NCBI GenBank assembly: GCA_030688115.1
Contig: JAUYIX010000066.1
Coordinates: 1 to 10,829 of the forward strand
Origin: a bacterium
GTDB lineage: Bacteria > Patescibacteriota > JAUYIX01
Reading direction: 5' to 3'
DNA: 10,829 nt
The notes beneath the pieces are model-generated. The model ran no database searches, was not told the origin of the DNA, and worked only from the letters and a program-made list of their open reading frames with translations. This document shows positions 7,025 through 10,829 of the stretch, piece after piece. The number at the start of each line of letters is the position of its first letter. The stretch's first letter is position 1. The position numbers and the translations under genes were made by a program.

Positions 7025-7396
7025 ATGGCAAAATCAACCGACCGGTCCGACCGGGGACAAGATGAGATGCAGCTCTCGAGCCGCTGTCCGCTCTGCGAGA
7101 CAAGCTTTAAGCCGACTCAGGCGGAGATACTGGATGAGAGTCGGCAGGGTATTTTGTTCCATGTAACTTGCTCGAGTTGTCAGGCCTCCCTGCTTGCGGT
7201 CGTGGCGGCCTCAAAACTGGGCTTGAGCTCGTTTGGGATGGTGACCGACCTAACGGTCGATGACATCAAGCGCTTACGCAAGGGATCTGTTATTGACGCG
7301 CAGGACGTTTTACAAGCCTACCAAGAACTATCTACAATCCGAGGATCATTTAGAGACATCACCAATGCAAATCATCTCGCTCAGCGCAAAAACTAG
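7025..7396 (+). CDS. Small zinc-ribbon protein of unknown function, overlapping rplY
   Basis: A 123-residue cytoplasmic protein with no signal or membrane segment. Two CxxC pairs, C21-C24 in CPLC and C49-C52 in CSSC, are spaced as in a four-cysteine zinc ribbon. The part after the ribbon (about 55-100) includes VTDLTVDDIKRLRKGSVID and is probably helical; TVDDIKRL resembles a segment I recall from short uncharacterised Patescibacteria proteins. GAGGA at 7012-7016, 8 nt before the ATG, supports this start. Its last 32 bp overlap rplY in another frame, which suggests translational coupling and a role linked to ribosomes or RNA. That role is inferred from position and zinc-ribbon content only. 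Confidence 0.75.
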   Translation: MAKSTDRSDRGQDEMQLSSRCPLCETSFKPTQAEILDESRQGILFHVTCSSCQASLLAVVAASKLGLSSFGMVTDLTVDDIKRLRKGSVIDAQDVLQAYQELSTIRGSFRDITNANHLAQRKN

Positions 7397-8096
7397 ATCA
7401 GCACTAGGTCATACGGTTAAAAAACTTCGGGACACGGGTAGTATGCCCTGCGTTACGTATGGACATGATATTAAACCGGTATCGCTTGAGGTAAACCAAA
7501 AGGATTTTCAAAAGGTTTTTTCTCAGGCCGGCTCCTCGACGGTGGTCGAACTTGATCTGGACGGACAAAAAAAGAACATTGTAATTAACGATGTTCAGTT
7601 TGATCCGGTAAGCGGGGTTGCTTTGCACGCAGATTTTTATCAAGTACGCATGGACGAGAAAATTACAACCGAGGTTCCGCTTAAGTATATTGGTATGTCG
7701 CGCGCAGTAAAAGATTTTGGTGGGATATTGGTTAAGGCGGCTGACTCACTCGAGATCGAGGCCTTGCCAAAAGACTTGCCGCACGAGATCGAAGTTGACT
7801 TGAGTATGCTTAAAGAGCTCAACGACTCGATCAATCTCTCGGACTTAAAGATCCCTGAGGGCGTCACGGTGTTAGCCCAGAGCAAGGAGTTTGCTATCGC
7901 GTCGGTTACGCCGCCGCGCTCTGAGGCGGAGATTAAAGCCTTGGATGAGGCGGTTACTGAGGACGTCGATGCGATCGAGGGTGTTAAGCCTGCGGATGAG
8001 GGAGAAGAAATTGAGTCCGCCGATGGCGAAAAACCCGAGGGAGAAGAAAAATCAGCTGAGCCGGCCGCTCCAGAAAAAGAGGCCGAGAAAAAATAG
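7365..8096 (+). CDS. rplY: Large ribosomal subunit protein bL25 (CTC/TL5 type)
   Basis: The 5S rRNA-binding protein of the large subunit, 243 residues. The N-terminal L25 domain (about 1-92) starts MQIISLSAKTRSALG and contains a variant of the usual GxxPAVxYG motif, GSMPCVTYGHD (25-35). It continues through VVELDLDGQKKNIVINDVQFDP to HADFYQV. The C-terminal TL5/CTC beta domain (about 93-183) includes EVPLKYIG, GGILVKAADSLEIEALPKDLPHEI and VDLSMLKELNDSI. A low-complexity tail rich in Glu, Lys, Ala and Pro (about 185-243) follows. An upstream in-frame ATG at 7260 exists, but 7365 gives the family N-terminus. There is no good Shine-Dalgarno (GAGGA lies 19 nt away), so coupling to the overlapping zinc-ribbon gene is likely. 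It ends in TAG, 25 bp from the convergent gene, with no terminator visible between them. Confidence 0.93.
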   Translation: MQIISLSAKTRSALGHTVKKLRDTGSMPCVTYGHDIKPVSLEVNQKDFQKVFSQAGSSTVVELDLDGQKKNIVINDVQFDPVSGVALHADFYQVRMDEKITTEVPLKYIGMSRAVKDFGGILVKAADSLEIEALPKDLPHEIEVDLSMLKELNDSINLSDLKIPEGVTVLAQSKEFAIASVTPPRSEAEIKALDEAVTEDVDAIEGVKPADEGEEIESADGEKPEGEEKSAEPAAPEKEAEKK

Positions 8097-8121
8097 TATT
8101 TGTTTAGACGGGCTCTGCAAG

Positions 8122-8445
8122 TTACTCAGGCAGCAACGTTCCGGGCTGCGATGGGAGTGGCGCCTGTTGGCCTTTTTGTTGGATTTGGCCGGCGACAATG
8201 ACCAAAACCACTACGAGCGGGATAACAAAACCAAGCAAAATGGCGCGCAGACCAAACAGTTTATTGGCCGAACCGTTTTTTATCAGGTAGACCCAGCCTA
8301 AAATAAAGCCACCCAATGAGGTAAAGAGGGCCACCAGATAAAAAGCCCAATGTGGTTCGGGTGGCTGCGCCTTTACCAACACAAGCGACTGCTCGTGTCG
8401 CGAGAGTGGTTCGGGTGGTTCGAGGGCGGGCAGGGGCTGGCTCAT
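8122..8445 (-). CDS. Small two-helix membrane protein of unknown function, coupled to prmC
   Basis: A 107-residue protein not recognised as any named family. A proline-rich, polar N-terminus (MSQPLPALEPPEPLSRHEQ, 1-19) is followed by two hydrophobic helices (about 34-56 and 65-87) joined by the short loop KNGSANKLFG. A polar Gln/Pro-rich tail (88-107) ends the protein. The layout HWAFYLVALFTSLGGFILGWVYL resembles small membrane proteins whose start helix carries a glycine zipper-like run. The ATG at 8445 overlaps the prmC stop as ATGA, which decides the start; an in-frame ATG further upstream (8514) lies inside prmC. It is the last gene of the rpmE-prfA-prmC operon. The operon link gives no firm functional hint. 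Confidence 0.72.
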   Translation of the reverse strand: MSQPLPALEPPEPLSRHEQSLVLVKAQPPEPHWAFYLVALFTSLGGFILGWVYLIKNGSANKLFGLRAILLGFVIPLVVVLVIVAGQIQQKGQQAPLPSQPGTLLPE

Positions 8446-9302
8446 TGCGTTAGCATAACAAATTCTGCGACGCGGATGCGGCCGGACATATCTTTGTGGT
8501 ATGCGACGGAACACTCAGGCCCAATGGTGGCCCCAACAAGATGAGTAAAACCGCTTTTAAGGTTGGGACCGATCTCGCAGAGCACACGTGTCGGTCCCGT
8601 GCCAAGTGCGGTCAGTTGTTGCAGTAATTTTTCGTAGACGTGCAAGCCGTCCGGTCCGCCCGAGAGGGCCAGGTTGGGTTCGTACTCTCTGATATCTCCG
8701 GGCAACTCGCGGATCTGCTCGGTCGTAAGATAGGGGAGATTGGCCACGATCAGATCAAATTGTCCCGGTAATTGAGCGAGCAGGTCAGAGCGTTTAAAAC
8801 TGAGCGACTGGGCGAGACGCAAGCGCTTGGCGTTATGACGCGCCACATCCAGGGCCTCGTTGGAGATGTCGGCCGCCGTCACTTTGGCTTTGCGTGAGTT
8901 TTTGGCGATGGCCAGCGCGATCGCGCCTGAGCCGGTGCCGATATCCAAGACCCGGACTCTGCGTTTGCCGATCTTGTTGATCCGGTCCAGGGCAATCTCT
9001 ACCAGTGTCTCCGTCTCGGGGCGGGGGATCAGCACATGCCGGTTGGTCAAAAGGGTAATATTATAGAACTCACGCTGGCCAACGAGGTAAGCCACCGGCT
9101 CCTTGGAGGCCCGGCGCGCCAGCAAATCTTGGTAGAGTTTTTTTTGCGAGTCGGTCAGCGGTAACTTTGCGTCGGCGTAGAGTTTGGTGCGCTCTTTAGA
9201 GACCGAGTGGGCCAAGAGAATCTCCGCGTCCAGCTCGGCCGAACCCACTTTAAAGTCGCGCAATAGTTGCATTCCGGTTACCAGCGCTTGTTGGACGTTC
9301 AC
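8442..9302 (-). CDS. prmC: Release factor glutamine methyltransferase PrmC
   Basis: An S-adenosylmethionine-dependent enzyme, 286 residues, that methylates the glutamine of the GGQ motif of class 1 release factors. The N-terminal helical domain (about 1-85) is followed by LIPRPETE (91-98), the SAM-binding motif VLDIGTGSGAIALAIAK (118-134), the acidic AADIS (143-147) and the active-site motif at 188-191. The last is normally NPPY; here it reads NLPY. The downstream EPNLALSGGPDGL (208-220) is typical of PrmC. The start codon is GTG at 9302, overlapping the prfA stop as GTGA. AAGGAG lies 7 nt upstream within the end of prfA. The substrate protein RF1 is encoded just upstream. Confidence 0.94.
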   Translation of the reverse strand: MNVQQALVTGMQLLRDFKVGSAELDAEILLAHSVSKERTKLYADAKLPLTDSQKKLYQDLLARRASKEPVAYLVGQREFYNITLLTNRHVLIPRPETETLVEIALDRINKIGKRRVRVLDIGTGSGAIALAIAKNSRKAKVTAADISNEALDVARHNAKRLRLAQSLSFKRSDLLAQLPGQFDLIVANLPYLTTEQIRELPGDIREYEPNLALSGGPDGLHVYEKLLQQLTALGTGPTRVLCEIGPNLKSGFTHLVGATIGPECSVAYHKDMSGRIRVAEFVMLTQ

Positions 9303-10384
9303 GATTGATCTCCTTTTTGAGTAAGCATTTTGAGTTGCTGACGGTTAGCCTCAACCAGTTTAGCAAGTAGTTCGTCCAGATTACCATCCAAGACAGGCTG
9401 AACCCCGTGCACCGTGTACTTAATACGATGATCGGTGATGCGATCTTGCGGGAGATTGTAGGTACGAATTTTTTCTGAGCGGTCGCCGGTGCCGACTTGG
9501 ACGCGACGCATACTGCCGCGTTTACTGGCGGCGCGCTCCTGTTTGTAGGCCAGCAGTCGTGATCGCAAGATGCGCATGGCCTTCTCTTTATTTTTGAGTT
9601 GCGAGCGCTCGTCTTGCATCGAGACGACCAGTCCCGTGGGGAGGTGCGTGATGCGCACGGCCGAGTCGGTGGTGTTTACACTTTGACCGCCATGGCCGCC
9701 GGCCCTAAACACGTCCATTTGCAGATCGTTTGGTTTGATCTCGACGTCAACCTCCTCGGCGATTGGCAACACGGCCACCGTCGCGGTGGAGGTATGCACG
9801 CGTCCGCTTTTCTCGGTCTCGGGTACGCGCTGCACACGGTGTACGCCACTCTCAAATTTAAAGGCCGCAAAAGAGCCGCTGCCCTTGATCTCCAAGATCG
9901 CCTCCTTAAATCCACCGATGCCGGTGCGGTTGCTGCTGATGAGGGCCGCCTTAAACCCTTTGCGCTCGGCAAAGCGTGTGTACATGCGTGTCAGTTCGGC
10001 CGCAAACAATCCGGCCTCGTCACCGCCGGCGCCGGCTCTGATCTCGACGATACTATCGCGATCCTCACTAGAATCGACCGGTAATAAGTCGATGTCGAGT
10101 TGTTTGAGGATCGCTTGCTCCTCCCGCTCCAGATCTCCCAGCTCCTCGCGGGCCAGGTCTTTAAGCGAGTCGTCCTTCTCGGTACTGAGCAGCTTCTCGG
10201 CGTCGGCCTTCTCTTTTTGGAGCGTCTCAAACCGATTAATCCGCTCAACGATTGGCTCCAGGCGGGCGCGCTCGCGGCTAAGTTCTGTCAGTTTAGCCGG
10301 TTTTGTAACGGCAGAACCACTCGCTAACTCTTGGTCAACGTCGTGCAGCCTTTTTTTGAGTTGCGCAAAGTCTTGCCCATCCAT
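9299..10384 (-). CDS. prfA: Peptide chain release factor 1 (RF1)
   Basis: Releases the finished peptide at UAA and UAG codons; 361 residues, the usual RF1 length. The N-terminal helical domain 1 (about 1-105) is a coiled coil. The anticodon-mimicking PxT motif of RF1 is PET (188-190) in RVQRVPETEKSGRVHTST, not the SPF of RF2. The catalytic loop is RAGGHGGQSVN (227-237) with GGQ at 232-234. The region after it has VRITHLPTGLVV and QDERSQLKNKEKAM. The C-terminal part has RVQVGTGDRSEKIRTYN and QDRITDHR, all expected. It lies 30 bp after rpmE, and its TGA overlaps the prmC GTG start. No Shine-Dalgarno is visible at the ATG. Q234 is the residue PrmC modifies. Confidence 0.96.
   Translation of the reverse strand: MDGQDFAQLKKRLHDVDQELASGSAVTKPAKLTELSRERARLEPIVERINRFETLQKEKADAEKLLSTEKDDSLKDLAREELGDLEREEQAILKQLDIDLLPVDSSEDRDSIVEIRAGAGGDEAGLFAAELTRMYTRFAERKGFKAALISSNRTGIGGFKEAILEIKGSGSFAAFKFESGVHRVQRVPETEKSGRVHTSTATVAVLPIAEEVDVEIKPNDLQMDVFRAGGHGGQSVNTTDSAVRITHLPTGLVVSMQDERSQLKNKEKAMRILRSRLLAYKQERAASKRGSMRRVQVGTGDRSEKIRTYNLPQDRITDHRIKYTVHGVQPVLDGNLDELLAKLVEANRQQLKMLTQKGDQS
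9310..9315 (-). promoter_or_regulatory. Ribosome binding site of prmC inside prfA
   Basis: On the minus strand AAGGAG lies 7 nt before the GTG at 9302, within the last codons of prfA. It confirms the GTG start and allows re-initiation after prfA translation stops. Confidence 0.75.
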
Positions 10385-10414
10385 GCCAGGCAGCGTACCA
10401 CGTATCTTAGCGAT

Positions 10415-10735
10415 CTACTTAGCGTCGTCGCTATCGTCGCTCAATTTAGGTGCGGCGACTTTGAGTTTGGCCTCGGCGGCAGCTTTGGCTTGTTTTTTGG
10501 CCAGGCGCTCTTTGCGCTCTTGGGCCAGTTTGGTTCCGCGAGACATACGTGCTCGGAACCGCTCAAGACGTCCGGCCGTATCGACCAAGTTTGCTTTACC
10601 GGTATAAAAAGGATGGCAATTTGAGCAGAGCTCTACCTTGATCTCTTTTACGGTAGAACCGGTGCTAAAGGTTTTTCCGCAGGCGCAGGAGACTTTGGCG
10701 TCGTCGTAGTAGGTTGGGTGGCGATCGGCTTTCAT
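10415..10735 (-). CDS. rpmE: Large ribosomal subunit protein bL31 (zinc form)
   Basis: A large-subunit protein at the central protuberance that bridges the two subunits; 106 residues against about 70 in the usual family. The core MKADRHPTYYDDAKVSCACG is typical, and C17, C19, C37 and C40 (CAC and CSNC) form the zinc site of the C+ type. HPFYTGK follows (41-47), then GRLERFRARM. A C-terminal extension from about residue 70 is Lys/Ala/Glu-rich and ends acidic (SDDSDDAK). I take the ATG at 10735 because it gives the canonical N-terminus; the in-frame ATG at 10753 lies inside the predicted promoter. It is the first gene of the rpmE-prfA-prmC operon, ends in TAG, and appears nearly leaderless. Confidence 0.94.
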   Translation of the reverse strand: MKADRHPTYYDDAKVSCACGKTFSTGSTVKEIKVELCSNCHPFYTGKANLVDTAGRLERFRARMSRGTKLAQERKERLAKKQAKAAAEAKLKVAAPKLSDDSDDAK

Positions 10736-10743
10736 GGCGCTGC

Positions 10744-10772
10744 ATTTTTGCATGCCTCCGGTCCAACGTCAA
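10744..10772 (-). promoter_or_regulatory. Candidate promoter of the rpmE-prfA-prmC operon
   Basis: On the minus strand TTGACG (10772-10767, five of six), a 17-bp spacer, and AAAAAT (10749-10744, four of six) directly preceded by TGC (10752-10750). The -10 ends 8 nt before the ATG at 10735, so the start site would lie within a base or two of the start codon. Confidence 0.5.
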
Positions 10773-10829
10773 GGCAGAACAGGTGGCGGGCTGGTTCTGA
10801 TGCCTGCGGGCTCTCCAAGATCCTGGTCC

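Noticed and set aside
7260..7364. Upstream in-frame ATG for bL25
   Set aside because: The added 35 residues overlap the zinc-ribbon gene in another frame and do not resemble bL25; the family N-terminus starts at 7365.
8097..8121. Terminator between the convergent rplY and two-helix protein genes
   Set aside because: No stem with a T-tract can be drawn in the 25 bp between them.
9735..10607. 290-codon open frame on the plus strand opposite prfA
   Set aside because: It is antisense to clearly conserved prfA and rpmE and is rich in Ser, Leu, Arg and Ala, as expected of the reverse complement of a real gene.
10736..10753. Earlier ATG for bL31 (six extra residues)
   Set aside because: It falls in the spacer and -10 of the candidate promoter; GGAGG lies only 1 nt from it. 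The canonical MKADRHP start is at 10735.
1..10829. Alternative genetic code (UGA as Gly)
   Set aside because: prfA and prmC both end at TGA exactly where family proteins end, at 4-bp overlaps, so UGA acts as a stop.

Overview
The window reads as ordinary chromosome from a bacterium with a compact genome. It is probably a member of the Patescibacteria / Candidate Phyla Radiation, but that placement is an inference. It rests on the style of several proteins: a single-pass membrane protein resembling the 'baseplate J-like' proteins of those genomes, a membrane-anchored protein with thrombospondin-type Ca-binding repeats and FxLYD-like folds, a short zinc-ribbon protein overlapping the gene for ribosomal protein bL25, and bL25 and bL31 with long charged tails. 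No 16S rRNA or other phylogenetic marker is present. Genes are packed with gaps of 15-30 bp or 4-bp overlaps. All three stop codons are used, TGA included (prfA, prmC), so the standard bacterial code applies and lineages that read UGA as glycine are unlikely.

Layout, left to right. (1) Positions 1-504, minus: N-terminal part of a baseplate-J-like membrane protein, cut by the window edge. (2) 529-4068, minus: dnaE, the replicative DNA polymerase III alpha subunit with an apparently intact PHP domain. (3) 4069-4204: divergent promoter region. (4) 4205-4636, plus: a small unrecognised lipoprotein with its own promoter and its own intrinsic terminator (4657-4685). (5) 4730-6907, plus: a likely two-gene operon of a membrane-anchored Ca-binding-repeat/Ig-like protein and rodA, the elongasome peptidoglycan polymerase. 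(6) 6908-7024: promoter region. (7) 7025-8096, plus: a zinc-ribbon protein overlapping rplY (bL25). (8) 8122-10735, minus, read right to left: rpmE (bL31), prfA (RF1), prmC (RF1 glutamine methyltransferase) and a two-helix membrane protein. This is a translation operon with 4-bp overlaps at two junctions. (9) 10773-10829: nothing recognised.

The genes fall into three functional groups. One is replication (dnaE). One is cell envelope: RodA with its neighbour, the lipoprotein and the partial membrane protein. The third is translation: bL25, which binds 5S rRNA, bL31, RF1, and the enzyme that methylates the RF1 GGQ glutamine.

No tRNA, rRNA, CRISPR array, transposase or integrase is visible, and I see no convincing new multi-gene system. 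The points most worth a second look are the self-contained lipoprotein unit, a recurring TGC-extended -10 motif at four candidate promoters (two of which imply leaderless or nearly leaderless transcripts), the NLPY version of the PrmC catalytic motif, the single cysteine pairs in RodA and its operon partner, and the exact in-frame 28-bp repeat inside the Ca-binding segment.
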